64,000 bases of DNA from Paenibacillus sp. W2I17 (lineage in GTDB: Bacteria > Bacillota > Bacilli > Paenibacillales > Paenibacillaceae): NCBI RefSeq assembly GCF_030815985.1, contig NZ_JAUSXM010000001.1:186001-250000 (forward strand), in the 5' to 3' direction. Every line of letters starts with the position of its first letter. Position 1 is the stretch's first letter. Of this stretch, positions 34,412 through 42,976 are shown piece by piece. A program made the translations under genes and the position numbers. The notes below the pieces were generated by a model that made no database searches, was not told the DNA's origin, and saw nothing but the letters and a program-made list of their open reading frames with translations.

Positions 34412-35613
34412 AAGTACTCGTAATTAATGCGGGGAGTTCCTCGCTCAAATATCAACTGTATAATATGACTGACGAATCTGTACTGGCTAAAGGTTTGGTA
34501 GAACGGATCGGAATGGATTCCTCCATTCTGACACACAAACCGACAGGCCGTGAGGATGTTACAGAAGTTAGTGAAATTCTGGAGCATACAACAGCAATCC
34601 GTAAAGTTATTGATATTTTGACTCACAAAGAAAATGGTGTACTGGATTCTGTAAGTGAAATTCAAGCTGTTGGACACCGTGTTGTTCACGGTGGTGAAGC
34701 ATTTAAAGAATCTGCATTGGTAGATGATGCTGCCAAAGCTGAAATTCGTCGTTTGTTCGACTTGGCTCCACTTCATAACCCTGCAGCAATGATGGGTATT
34801 AGTGCGGCTGAAGCCAACATGCCTGGTGTTCCACAGGTTATGGTCTTTGATACAGCGTTCCATCAGACGATGCCGGAAAAAGCTTATCTGTATGCTATTC
34901 CGCGTGTGCTTTACAAAAAATATAAAGTACGTCGTTACGGCGCACATGGTACTTCCCATGATTTCGTAAGCAAGGCTGCTGCTGAGTATCTGGATCGTCC
35001 ATTGGAAGATCTGAAAATTATCACTTGTCACGTTGGTAACGGTGGCAGTGTAACAGCAGTTAAAGGTGGCGTATCCGTGGATACTTCGATGGGTATGACT
35101 CCACTTGAGGGACTGATGATGGGAACACGTAGTGGTGACCTTGATCCAGCCATCGTACCTTATGTAATGAACAAGGAAGAACTGAGCGTAAGCGAAGTAA
35201 ACTCCATGTTGAACAAACACAGTGGATTGCTTGCGATCTCCGGAATCAGCAGCGACATGCGTGAGATTACGGAGGGTATGGAGAATGGCGATGCCAACTC
35301 CACGCTTGCTTTTGAAATGTACGAATACCGTCTGCGTAAATACATCGGCTCATATGCAGCTGCAATGAACGGTGTAGACGTGATCGTCTTTACGGCTGGT
35401 GTAGGTGAGAACTCCGTTGTACTTCGCCAAAAAGTATGTGAGCAGCTCACTTATCTGGGTGTTGAACTGGATGAAGCGCTGAATGCCATTCGTTCCGGTG
35501 AACCGCGCCGGATCACAACAGCGAATTCCAAAGTGGAAGTTCTCGTTGTGCCAACAAACGAAGAATTGGTCATTGCACGTGATACACACCGAATCGTATT
35601 GAATTCTCAGTAA
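34408..35613 (+). CDS. ackA: Acetate kinase
   Basis: AckA interconverts acetyl phosphate and acetate with ADP/ATP. The 401-aa protein of the ASKHA fold begins LVINAGSSSLKYQLY with the first phosphate motif. GHRVVHGGE, VFDTAFHQTMP and RRYGAHGTSHDFV with catalytic His/Arg follow, then HVGNGGS and FTAGVGENS for adenosine binding. The start is GTG 34408, inside the stop of the upstream dehydrogenase, so its translation is probably coupled. No phosphotransacetylase gene lies in the window. A hairpin terminator follows. Confidence 0.97.
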   Translation: MKVLVINAGSSSLKYQLYNMTDESVLAKGLVERIGMDSSILTHKPTGREDVTEVSEILEHTTAIRKVIDILTHKENGVLDSVSEIQAVGHRVVHGGEAFKESALVDDAAKAEIRRLFDLAPLHNPAAMMGISAAEANMPGVPQVMVFDTAFHQTMPEKAYLYAIPRVLYKKYKVRRYGAHGTSHDFVSKAAAEYLDRPLEDLKIITCHVGNGGSVTAVKGGVSVDTSMGMTPLEGLMMGTRSGDLDPAIVPYVMNKEELSVSEVNSMLNKHSGLLAISGISSDMREITEGMENGDANSTLAFEMYEYRLRKYIGSYAAAMNGVDVIVFTAGVGENSVVLRQKVCEQLTYLGVELDEALNAIRSGEPRRITTANSKVEVLVVPTNEELVIARDTHRIVLNSQ

Positions 35614-35648
35614 TCTAACTGTAAAGTAAATATAGAATGACAAGGAAG

Positions 35649-35684
35649 TGCAGAGGACAGGCATAAGCCTGCCCGCTGCATTTT
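35649..35684 (+). terminator. Hairpin terminator between ackA and asnS
   Basis: TGCAG (35649) and CTGCA (35676) plus CAGGC / GCCTG form a two-part stem around ATAA, with an internal mismatch, followed by TTTTC. It is moderately strong and separates the two genes. Confidence 0.65.
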
Positions 35685-35714
35685 CAAATTCAGGAATCAA
35701 GGGGAGATATGGGT

Positions 35715-37010
35715 ATGAATACGAATTGTGTAATTCGTAATGTGAACGAGCATGTGGGTGAAACCGTAACAATCGGTGTCTGGATTAACAACAAACGTTC
35801 CAGCGGTAAAATTCAGTTTTTGCAGCTGCGTGATGGAACCGGATATATCCAAGGGGTTGTTGTAAAAAGTGAAGTTAGTGAAGAGATCTGGAACAATGCC
35901 AAGAGCCTGACACAAGAAAGCTCTTTGTATGTTACAGGTATTATTCGTGAAGAACCTCGCAGTGCGTCCGGTTACGAGATGACTGTTACAGGGGTTGAGA
36001 TCATTCACCTGACTGAAAACTATCCAATTACGCCTAAAGAGCATGGTGTTGATTTCTTGATGGATCATCGTCATCTGTGGCTTCGTTCCACGAAGCAGCG
36101 TGCTGTTATGGTGATTCGTGCAGAGATTATTCGCGCTGTTCAGCAGTTCTTTGATGGTAACGGATTCACACAAGTTGATCCTCCGATTTTGACACCATCG
36201 TCTGCGGAAGGAACAACGAACCTGTTCCACATCAAATACTTTGATGAAGATGCTTATCTGACACAAAGTGGTCAATTGTATATGGAAGCTGCAGCCATGG
36301 CGCTGGGCAAGGTATATTCCTTCGGTCCAACATTCCGCGCAGAGAAGTCCAAAACACGTCGCCACTTAATTGAGTTCTGGATGATTGAGCCGGAAATGGC
36401 ATTTGTAGATCACGAGGAAAGTCTGCGCGTACAAGAGAAATTTATCGCTCATGTCGTTCAATCTGTGGTGAAAAACTGCCGTGCAGAACTGGAATCTATC
36501 GGTCGTGACGTATCCAAACTCGAAGGCATCGTAGCTCCATTCCCGCGTATTAAGTATGATGAAGCAATTGAGTTCCTGCATGGACAAGGCTTTGATATTC
36601 CTTGGGGAGAAGACTTTGGTGCACCGCACGAAACAGCTATTGCTGAGAAGTACAATACACCCGTCTTTATCACACATTACCCTGCGGGAATCAAGGCATT
36701 TTATATGAAACCAGATCCGAATCGTCCTGAAGTTGTCCTCTGTGCGGATATGATTGCACCAGAAGGCTACGGAGAGATTATTGGCGGTTCGCAGCGTATC
36801 GATGATCCGGAATTGATGCAACAACGTTTTGAGGAGCACAATCTCTCGGATGAAGCTTACCAATGGTATCTGGATTTGCGTAAATACGGATCGGTTCCTC
36901 ACTCCGGTTTCGGTCTGGGATTGGAGCGGACGGTAGCATGGATCTGTGGATTGGATCATGTACGTGAAACAATCGCATTCCCACGTATGCTCTATCGTCT
37001 GTACCCTTAA
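35715..37010 (+). CDS. asnS: Asparaginyl-tRNA synthetase
   Basis: AsnS charges tRNA-Asn. The 431-aa class IIb synthetase has an N-terminal OB fold ([20 protein letters not shown]). Motif 2 lies around [20 protein letters not shown], and motif 3 is [16 protein letters not shown] near the C-terminus. The spacing of the AAGGGGAGA site favours ATG 35715 over ATG 35709, two codons upstream. It is directly followed by dnaD, as in B. subtilis (asnS-dnaD). Confidence 0.96.
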   Translation: MNTNCVIRNVNEHVGETVTIGVWINNKRSSGKIQFLQLRDGTGYIQGVVVKSEVSEEIWNNAKSLTQESSLYVTGIIREEPRSASGYEMTVTGVEIIHLTENYPITPKEHGVDFLMDHRHLWLRSTKQRAVMVIRAEIIRAVQQFFDGNGFTQVDPPILTPSSAEGTTNLFHIKYFDEDAYLTQSGQLYMEAAAMALGKVYSFGPTFRAEKSKTRRHLIEFWMIEPEMAFVDHEESLRVQEKFIAHVVQSVVKNCRAELESIGRDVSKLEGIVAPFPRIKYDEAIEFLHGQGFDIPWGEDFGAPHETAIAEKYNTPVFITHYPAGIKAFYMKPDPNRPEVVLCADMIAPEGYGEIIGGSQRIDDPELMQQRFEEHNLSDEAYQWYLDLRKYGSVPHSGFGLGLERTVAWICGLDHVRETIAFPRMLYRLYP

Positions 37011-37030
37011 TGCTTAACCGAGGAGCGTCT

Positions 37031-37735
37031 ATGGAAGACACCACATCCAAAGCTTGGTTGGATGGAGCAGCTTATGGCATGACTTCGGGTACAGCCCATC
37101 TGCCGTATGCCTTGTTACGTTATTATCACCAGCTTGGCCTATCAGATGCAGAAGTGCTTCTTCTGATTCAACTGCTAGGGTTCCGTCAAGCAGAGTTCAA
37201 TGAGTTTCCCACGCTTGAAGAGCTTGCGGCGCGCATGGGACTTGCACCTGAAGGCATTGCCAGAATGTTGCAACGTCTGATGAGGGATGGGTATATTGCT
37301 ATTGACGAGCACCGTGACGAAGAACGGGACATCCAGTACGAGAGATATGATTTACATGGATTATATGCCAAACTTGCAGCGTGCACTGCTGAAGAAGTAG
37401 CCGCATTCCGTGCGGAGCAGCAGAGTAGCAATACAGCACGTCAAGATTCGAACAGTGTTCAAAAAGAAGAGGAAGAACGGAACATGTTCTCCATTTTCGA
37501 AAAAGAATTCGGACGTCCGCTCTCGCCAATGGAGTGCGAGACGATATCCGGCTGGTTGGATCAGGACCGTTATCAAGAGGAATTGATTCTAATGGCTCTG
37601 AAGGAAGCGGTTTTTGCAGGCAAAGTACATTTCCGGTATATCGATCGAATCCTGCTTGAGTGGAGTCGCAATCGTGTCAAGACCGTTCAAGACGCGAAGG
37701 CGTACACACAGCGGTTTCGTAATGGTGGACGTTAA
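37031..37735 (+). CDS. dnaD: DNA replication initiation protein DnaD
   Basis: DnaD is a Firmicute-specific primosome protein recruited with DnaA to load the helicase at oriC and at stalled forks. The 234-aa protein has an N-terminal winged-helix domain (ALLRYYHQLGLSDAEVLLLI and FPTLEELAARMG). A Gln/Glu-rich linker and the C-terminal DnaD/DnaB2 helical domain follow (IFEKEFGRPLSPMECETI and the YIDRILLEW motif). ATG 37031 follows GAGGAG at 6 nt; ATG 37010 overlaps the asnS stop. A terminator follows, whereas B. subtilis has nth and ypoC next. Confidence 0.92.
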   Translation: MEDTTSKAWLDGAAYGMTSGTAHLPYALLRYYHQLGLSDAEVLLLIQLLGFRQAEFNEFPTLEELAARMGLAPEGIARMLQRLMRDGYIAIDEHRDEERDIQYERYDLHGLYAKLAACTAEEVAAFRAEQQSSNTARQDSNSVQKEEEERNMFSIFEKEFGRPLSPMECETISGWLDQDRYQEELILMALKEAVFAGKVHFRYIDRILLEWSRNRVKTVQDAKAYTQRFRNGGR

Positions 37736-37758
37736 TTCCAGCGTAGGCAGGGACAAGA

Positions 37759-37793
37759 AACAGGCCAGAAGTCATTCTGTGCCTGTTTTTTTT
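37759..37793 (+). terminator. Rho-independent terminator after dnaD
   Basis: AACAGGC (37759-37765) pairs with GCCTGTT (37781-37787), with an inner CAGAA / TTCTG stem and a run of T residues to 37793. The following 138 nt before the sigma gene are AT-rich and hold no clear promoter. Confidence 0.9.
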
Positions 37794-37931
37794 GGATTAT
37801 AGATTGGATGAGTGATCAGCAATATCAACCTTTCAGGCAATGAATTCATTTTATTTTACAAAAATTTAATAGATCACGCAGGGGTTAACACACAAGCTGT
37901 CGTCTATAGTATTGGAGAGGAGGGGAGAGTT

Positions 37932-38483
37932 ATTGATGAAGCGCGCGTAATCGAACAAATCCGTCAAGGAGATACATCTCAGATGCGTACTCTGATTGAT
38001 AAGTATAGCCAGCATGTATACCATGTGGCCTATTCCGTACTCAGGAACGATCAGGAAGCACAGGATGCAGCTCAGGAGGCGTTCATACAGATGTATAAGT
38101 CTCTCCCCGACTACCGTTCTGAAGGTTTCAAAACGTGGTTAACCCGAATTGCCTTTCACAAAGCGATTGATGCCAAACGCAAGCTGGGCAGACGAACTGC
38201 TGAGGATCTGGGTGGAGAAGAAAAAATAATCAATATGCCCGGACGGGATGAAGACGTTCTTACCCGTCTCGTTCGTGAAGAGCGTCAGGATAAACTTCGC
38301 GAACGAATTAATCAGTTGCCTGCTCAGCATCGTGACATTATCACTGCGTATTATCTAAGCGAAAAAAATTATGAGCAGATTGCCAGTGATGCACAGGTGG
38401 CTGTGAAGACTGTGGAATCCCGCTTGTATCGTGCCCGGCAGTGGATTCGAAAACATTGGAAGGAGGATGAATGGCGTGAGTAA
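37932..38483 (+). CDS. ECF-family sigma factor, apparently starting at ATT
   Basis: From ATT 37932 the product is 183 aa. Region 2 includes HVAYSVLRNDQEAQDAAQEA and FKTWLTRIAFHKAID; region 4 includes LPAQHRDIITAYYLSEKNYE and VAVKTVESRLYRARQWI. The only standard start in frame, GTG 37812, has no ribosome site and would translate 40 unrelated codons of AT-rich sequence. A strong site (GGAGAGGAGGGG) ends 6-7 nt before ATT 37932, exactly where ECF N-termini begin (DEARVIEQIRQGD). A rare AUU start is therefore likely and would limit expression. The frame overlaps the next gene, a probable anti-sigma. Confidence 0.85.
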   Translation: MDEARVIEQIRQGDTSQMRTLIDKYSQHVYHVAYSVLRNDQEAQDAAQEAFIQMYKSLPDYRSEGFKTWLTRIAFHKAIDAKRKLGRRTAEDLGGEEKIINMPGRDEDVLTRLVREERQDKLRERINQLPAQHRDIITAYYLSEKNYEQIASDAQVAVKTVESRLYRARQWIRKHWKEDEWRE

Positions 38484-38928
38484 ACAGGAGAAATATACCA
38501 CTGCGCAATGGATTGATTATATTGAAGGCCATATGAGTGAAACTCAAGCGAACCAAATGGAACAGCTTCTGATGGAAGACCCGGATGTGATGGACAGTTA
38601 TTTGGAAGCACTCGGTATCCATGGGGAACTGCCTCCGCTACATGACCCAACAGGTTTTGCGGATTCAGTCATGCATCGGATTGAGGGCATTCAATCACCC
38701 AAGGTACAACGCAAATTCCGTGCTGGACGAAACCGGCGCTGGCTTGATCATAAAGTGTTCCATTACGCGGTAGCAGCCTGTTTGACATTGATCTTCCTCT
38801 CGTCTGGACTTTTTGACAAGGTAGCACCATATCACAAGTTCCAGGATGGCGACCACAGAGGGTCTTTTACCGAGAAATGGACGGAGGCAGCCACTTCATG
38901 GCTGGATAACCTCAAGCCTAAACCATAA
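38476..38928 (+). CDS. Probable anti-sigma factor, single-pass membrane protein
   Basis: The 150-aa product has an acidic cytoplasmic N-terminal half (YTTAQWIDYIEGHMSETQAN) resembling anti-sigma folds without zinc ligands. One transmembrane helix lies near residues 93-112 (YAVAACLTLIFLSSGLF), followed by a short extracytoplasmic tail. GTG 38476 follows AGGAGG at 9 nt; the longer frame from 38431 lies within the sigma gene. The 8-nt overlap with the sigma gene supports a sigma/anti-sigma pair. The assignment is by arrangement rather than by a sure domain match. Confidence 0.75.
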   Translation: MSKQEKYTTAQWIDYIEGHMSETQANQMEQLLMEDPDVMDSYLEALGIHGELPPLHDPTGFADSVMHRIEGIQSPKVQRKFRAGRNRRWLDHKVFHYAVAACLTLIFLSSGLFDKVAPYHKFQDGDHRGSFTEKWTEAATSWLDNLKPKP

Positions 38929-38965
38929 ATGGTTTCGCATTGCCTGAAAAGAAAGGATGACGACT

Positions 38966-40258
38966 GTGCACTCAGATCGTAACAAATTACTCGCATTTCT
39001 ATTAAACCTGATACCCGGTCTTGGTTTTATGTATTGGGGTCGGGCCGCAAGAGCCGTGATTTATCCATTGCTTTTCTTCGGAACAGCTGTTGGCTCATTC
39101 ATGTTAGCAATGGTCACTAATGAACAAGATTTAATGATTTTCGGTGCACTTTTTGCTGCTTTCTTCTGGGGGATCAGCATGCTGGATATGGTTATTGTTC
39201 TGCTCCGTACACCTTCTGCCCGAGAAGCACATTATAGGGGATTCGGTGCGGCTTATGGAGCGCCTCCACACCAAGGGGCAGCCTACCAGGGAGCATACAT
39301 GGGTCAGCAAGGGCCTATGGAGCAGATGAATGAAGATGAGCTGCATCAACATCCAGGTGGTGAATATGGCCATCCTGAGGGGCCCTATGGTCAACCCATG
39401 TACCGAAAAGGCAGTGAAGGTGAACGATTCTTCACTATTTTGCTCTCATTTGTTCCAGGATTGGGACATCTTCATCTGGGATTGTTGCATCGTGGGTTGT
39501 CCTTCCTGATGGCGTTCTTTGGTTCATTTGCCATGATGGTTTTTGTGGCTTCGATCACCAATGAATCGGTATTTTTGATGTTCCTACTCATACTGCCTGT
39601 AATATGGGTATACTGCATGTTTGACGCGGTGCAGCATGTCCACCGTAAGCAGGCTGGTGAGATATTACAGGATCGGACATTATTCGAAGAATTGGAGATG
39701 GGCAGAGTAGCGGGACGACGTAGCAAAGTGCTTGCAACGCTGTTATCCGCTTTTCCAGGTGCGGGTCATCTCTATCTGGGATTGCAAAAAAGAGGCATAC
39801 AATTAATGTTCCTGTTCCTTGCAAGTATCTATGTTCTGGACCTGCTTCATTTATCGGTGTTCCTGTTCATGATTCCGTTGATCTGGTTCTACAGCTTCTT
39901 TGACGGGCTACAGTGCTCCAGTCGCTATGGACGCGAGCCATTGGTTGATCAACCGATCTTCAAAGACTGGGCCCGGCATCAGCGTCTGATTGGATTTGGG
40001 ATTGCCGCGCTGGGTCTATATTACCTGACGATCCGTCTTGTCATTCCACAGCTGAATGAGCTCTTCCCTAATGCATTCATGACCTATGAGATCCGTTCCT
40101 ATTTGAACACCGTCATTGTATCCTTGCTGCTCATTTTTGGCGGTTTGAAACTGCTGTTTGGCAAGCAGAGGGGAACGGGGATCCATAGTGCTGCTCATCG
40201 AAATGATGAGGGAGCAGACAGTCTCTTTTTATTCAAGGATCGGGATGATCGACTGTAA
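38966..40258 (+). CDS. Polytopic membrane protein with three TM2-like repeats
   Basis: The 430-aa protein contains three copies of one unit: LLNLIPGLGFMYWGRAARAV (near 7), LLSFVPGLGHLHLGLLHRGL (near 160) and LLSAFPGAGHLYLGLQKRGI (near 260). Each is followed by hydrophobic helices, and two end in a WxYxxFDxxQ segment. The PGxGxxYxG core recalls TM2-domain proteins. A Gly/His/Gln-rich linker (about 95-150) separates units one and two. GTG 38966 was preferred because GAAAGGA lies 8 nt upstream; ATG 38957 is adjacent to that site. It follows the anti-sigma by 37 nt and may belong to that regulatory system. Function is unknown. Confidence 0.8.
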   Translation: MHSDRNKLLAFLLNLIPGLGFMYWGRAARAVIYPLLFFGTAVGSFMLAMVTNEQDLMIFGALFAAFFWGISMLDMVIVLLRTPSAREAHYRGFGAAYGAPPHQGAAYQGAYMGQQGPMEQMNEDELHQHPGGEYGHPEGPYGQPMYRKGSEGERFFTILLSFVPGLGHLHLGLLHRGLSFLMAFFGSFAMMVFVASITNESVFLMFLLILPVIWVYCMFDAVQHVHRKQAGEILQDRTLFEELEMGRVAGRRSKVLATLLSAFPGAGHLYLGLQKRGIQLMFLFLASIYVLDLLHLSVFLFMIPLIWFYSFFDGLQCSSRYGREPLVDQPIFKDWARHQRLIGFGIAALGLYYLTIRLVIPQLNELFPNAFMTYEIRSYLNTVIVSLLLIFGGLKLLFGKQRGTGIHSAAHRNDEGADSLFLFKDRDDRL

Positions 40259-40343
40259 TTTACGATCCAAGTTGAATTAAAGATTATTTACACTGACACT
40301 ACGATGACAGAGTAACCTTTCAATCGCTGTTAACCCATAACAT

Positions 40344-40388
40344 AAAAACACGCCAAGGGCTATGTATATCAGCCTCTGGCGTGTTTTT
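40344..40388. terminator. Bidirectional terminator between convergent genes
   Basis: AAAAACACGCCA (40344-40355) is complementary to TGGCGTGTTTTT (40377-40388), giving a 12-bp stem whose ends supply U-runs in both directions. It ends the sigma-linked operon and the pro-mtn operon from the other side. Confidence 0.92.
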
Positions 40389-40421
40389 GGTTGTGCAGCT
40401 TTGATTTCGAATAAATGATTG

Positions 40422-41075
40422 CTATTTCGTAGCGCCCTTCAGCAGAAGTTGACGGTACATCACTTCGAACAGGAACTCGAACGCTTCCAGATGACGTTTC
40501 GCTTCAAAAGCACTTTTACCCCAGGCATAAATACCGTGGTTCCGAAGCAAGATCCCTGGTACATTGGCATCAAGTACACCTGGCACCAATTCAGCGATAG
40601 ATGGAATATCCGCAAAGTTAGGCAGGACAGGTACACGAATCTCCGCATTTTCTTCCCAAATGTTAAAAGCCTTGATCAATTCAATTCCTTGAATCGGTAC
40701 GTGCCCATCTGCTCCAAAGAATTCACTGATCAGGTTGTTAAACACGGTATGCACGTGGAATACAGCACCGCAGCCGGTCAAACGATAGATTTCGCAGTGA
40801 ATCAACGTTTCGGCACTTGGTTTCAACGTTGTTGTTTCAATCGCTTTACCATGCTTGTCTACAAAAAGGAAGTCTTCCGGTGTGCGAAGAGATTTGTCTT
40901 TGCCTGAGGCAGTAACCGCAAAATAAAATTGCTCTGGGTCAAAGTCTCCTACACGCATCGACAGATTGCCACTTGTTCCGGGGAACCAGTTACGGCTGGC
41001 GAACAACGCTTTAATATCAGCCAGTTCTTCAAGGACCTGACGTTTGTGTTCCAATGTAATCTTTTCAAAGCCCAT
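40422..41075 (-). CDS. mtnB: Methylthioribulose-1-phosphate dehydratase
   Basis: MtnB dehydrates methylthioribulose 1-phosphate to diketo-methylthiopentyl phosphate in methionine salvage. The 217-aa class II aldolase-like zinc protein shows FPGTSGNLSMRVG near residue 31, the HxH zinc motif in CGAVFHVHTVFN, and LLRNHGIYAWGKSAFEAKRH with the third histidine. The start follows AAGGAG at 41088. It is the last gene of the pro-mtn cluster, 3 nt after mtnX, and ends at the bidirectional terminator. Confidence 0.93.
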   Translation of the reverse strand: MGFEKITLEHKRQVLEELADIKALFASRNWFPGTSGNLSMRVGDFDPEQFYFAVTASGKDKSLRTPEDFLFVDKHGKAIETTTLKPSAETLIHCEIYRLTGCGAVFHVHTVFNNLISEFFGADGHVPIQGIELIKAFNIWEENAEIRVPVLPNFADIPSIAELVPGVLDANVPGILLRNHGIYAWGKSAFEAKRHLEAFEFLFEVMYRQLLLKGATK

Positions 41076-41078
41076 CGT

Positions 41079-41756
41079 TTACAGCACTCCTTGTGTTTGC
41101 TTCTGTTTCATATCTTCGATGATATCGTAAAAGGTAGCGAATGGCACATGGTCCACACCAAGTTCAATACATTTATCCGTCAAAATGGAGCGGGAGTAGA
41201 CGAGATCGGCAATCTTTGCACCCTCAAAATCTGTCAGACTGTCTCCAATAAGAATTCGATTATATTGACCTTCCGGGAAGGTACGAATCACTGTTGTTTT
41301 GCACATGCCGCAGCCATTCTCACAAGGAGGTTGACAGGGATTCGGCCATTCAATCTTAATGGTTTCACCCGAGAAGTCAGCTCCGTTGCAATAGACATGA
41401 TCCTGCGGGATATGAAATGGTGCGAGTAACGGTTCAATGAAAAAGTCCATGCCACCGCTGGTCACATTGAATTCGATCCCTTCGCTGCGAACGTAGTCAA
41501 GAAACTCGCTGAATCCTTCACGGATCCCCGCTTGTCCAAGCACGAATTCCACAATTTCATCTTTCTGCGACGCAGGCAGAAGAGCAAACATAGCTCCAAC
41601 ACCTTCACGCAACGAGATGTTCTGCTCAATCGTATCTTTCATAATCGCTTCAATGCCCTCAGGCTTGAAATGTTTCATGATCGCTACGATGTTGTCCGAG
41701 AGGGTAATCGTACCATCAAAGTCACAGAAAATGACTGTTTTTTTATCACTTCTCAT
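41079..41756 (-). CDS. mtnX: 2-hydroxy-3-keto-5-methylthiopentenyl-1-phosphate phosphatase
   Basis: MtnX removes phosphate from the enolised methylthiopentenyl intermediate to give the acireductone. The 225-aa HAD-family protein has VIFCDFDGTITLSD (nucleophile aspartate near residue 12), NVTSGGMDFFI for motif II and RILIGDSLTDFEGAKIADLV for motif IV. ATG 41756 overlaps the mtnW stop (ATGA) with GGGGTGG upstream; the longer frame at 41771 lies inside mtnW. It is translated with mtnW, its partner in the Bacillus-type pathway where MtnW and MtnX replace the fused enolase-phosphatase MtnC. Confidence 0.93.
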   Translation of the reverse strand: MRSDKKTVIFCDFDGTITLSDNIVAIMKHFKPEGIEAIMKDTIEQNISLREGVGAMFALLPASQKDEIVEFVLGQAGIREGFSEFLDYVRSEGIEFNVTSGGMDFFIEPLLAPFHIPQDHVYCNGADFSGETIKIEWPNPCQPPCENGCGMCKTTVIRTFPEGQYNRILIGDSLTDFEGAKIADLVYSRSILTDKCIELGVDHVPFATFYDIIEDMKQKQTQGVL

Positions 41757-42976
41757 CGTTCGCCACCCCACAGGTCCAATGCGCTTTTCAGCTCAGGATG
41801 CTCGGTTGCATATTGCGCGAGTGGAATGGAACGCCGGGCTGCCTCACTCGCTTGCAGGAATGCACGTCCGCCTGCCTCAGTGCCCATAGGATGCCCATGT
41901 ATACCGCCACCAGCATTAACGATGACATCTGTGCCAAAGTCGCGCAATATAAGCGGTACAAGGCCTGGGTGTATACCGGCTGAAGGCACTGGCATACTGG
42001 TTCGTACTGGCAGATCAGCTGTCAGTAATTGCTCCGTGATCGCCATGTTTTCTTCCTTCGGCATCGTAACCGAACCATAAGGAGAAGGGAAGAGCACCAG
42101 ATCGGCACCCGCAAGACGCATCAGCTGGCCAAGTACAACCGAAGCCGAGATGCCGTAATGTGGTGAAGGATACAGTGCACCTGCAAGAGCAGGGTGAGCC
42201 ATAATCGGCACATTGATATCAGGATCACTGCTGAGCTCATGCAGGACATCATATCCGTATGACAATACGTTGAACAATAATGCATTTGCTCCAGCGTCAA
42301 TGGCACGTTCAGCTTGTTGCTTCAGACGAGATGTAGGTCCTGTAAGATTGGTTGCATACAGAAGTTTCTTGCCGGTCTCCTTGCGTGCCTGTTCGGCAGC
42401 TTTCATGCAGACCTCGACTCTTTTTTCGATGGGTGTCAATTTATTCTCGAACAGAATCTCATCGTCCTTGATCAGATCAACGCCACCAAGAGCCTGACGA
42501 ATAAATTGTTCACGCAGTTCATCTGCATTTAGCCCAATAACTGACTTGAAGATACTCATTAACAGTGGTCGGTCGTGTACACCAAGCAGATCACGAACAC
42601 CATTCAGTCCAAACTTGGGTCCCGGGAATGCACTGAGGAAGCCATCCGAGAAACCAAGCTTTGTTAGTTTGATCCGGCCATCCATTGAAATTTTGCCAAA
42701 GACCGTCACGAGCAGGGCTGGGATATCACAACTGAAGTTAACATCAGGATATCCAATGGTAATATCAGCGTAACGCTCACCCGCAGCCATGCCATCAGCT
42801 TCATGGACTTCTACGCTGATTACTTCGCCCAGATGCTTCTGCATTGCTTCACGTTGTGCTTGCGGTAACTCCGTCCAGCTACCCACGGTCATGCCAATCG
42901 CGATGGACTGAGCTTTCTTGCGAAAGTCTGCATGATCATCATGCAGACGATATGTGGCTGTGCACATGTTATTCAT
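41753..42976 (-). CDS. mtnW: 2,3-diketo-5-methylthiopentyl-1-phosphate enolase (RuBisCO-like)
   Basis: MtnW is a form IV RuBisCO-like protein that enolises diketo-methylthiopentyl phosphate. The 407-aa sequence has the large-subunit barrel with GVDLIKDDEIL, whose lysine is the carbamylated metal-binding residue in RuBisCO. KKLLYATNLTGP, MAHPALAGALY and ADLVLFPSPYGSV follow. GGAAGGGG lies 7 nt before ATG 42976, and that ATG overlaps the proC stop, tying a methionine-salvage gene to proline genes. mtnX and mtnB follow immediately. mtnA, mtnK and mtnD are not in the window. Confidence 0.94.
   Translation of the reverse strand: MNNMCTATYRLHDDHADFRKKAQSIAIGMTVGSWTELPQAQREAMQKHLGEVISVEVHEADGMAAGERYADITIGYPDVNFSCDIPALLVTVFGKISMDGRIKLTKLGFSDGFLSAFPGPKFGLNGVRDLLGVHDRPLLMSIFKSVIGLNADELREQFIRQALGGVDLIKDDEILFENKLTPIEKRVEVCMKAAEQARKETGKKLLYATNLTGPTSRLKQQAERAIDAGANALLFNVLSYGYDVLHELSSDPDINVPIMAHPALAGALYPSPHYGISASVVLGQLMRLAGADLVLFPSPYGSVTMPKEENMAITEQLLTADLPVRTSMPVPSAGIHPGLVPLILRDFGTDVIVNAGGGIHGHPMGTEAGGRAFLQASEAARRSIPLAQYATEHPELKSALDLWGGER

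Noticed and set aside
34084..35220. 378-codon open frame on the minus strand opposite hbd and ackA
   Set aside because: It is fully antisense to two well-supported genes, is rich in Cys, His and Phe, has no ribosome site and no recognisable domain.
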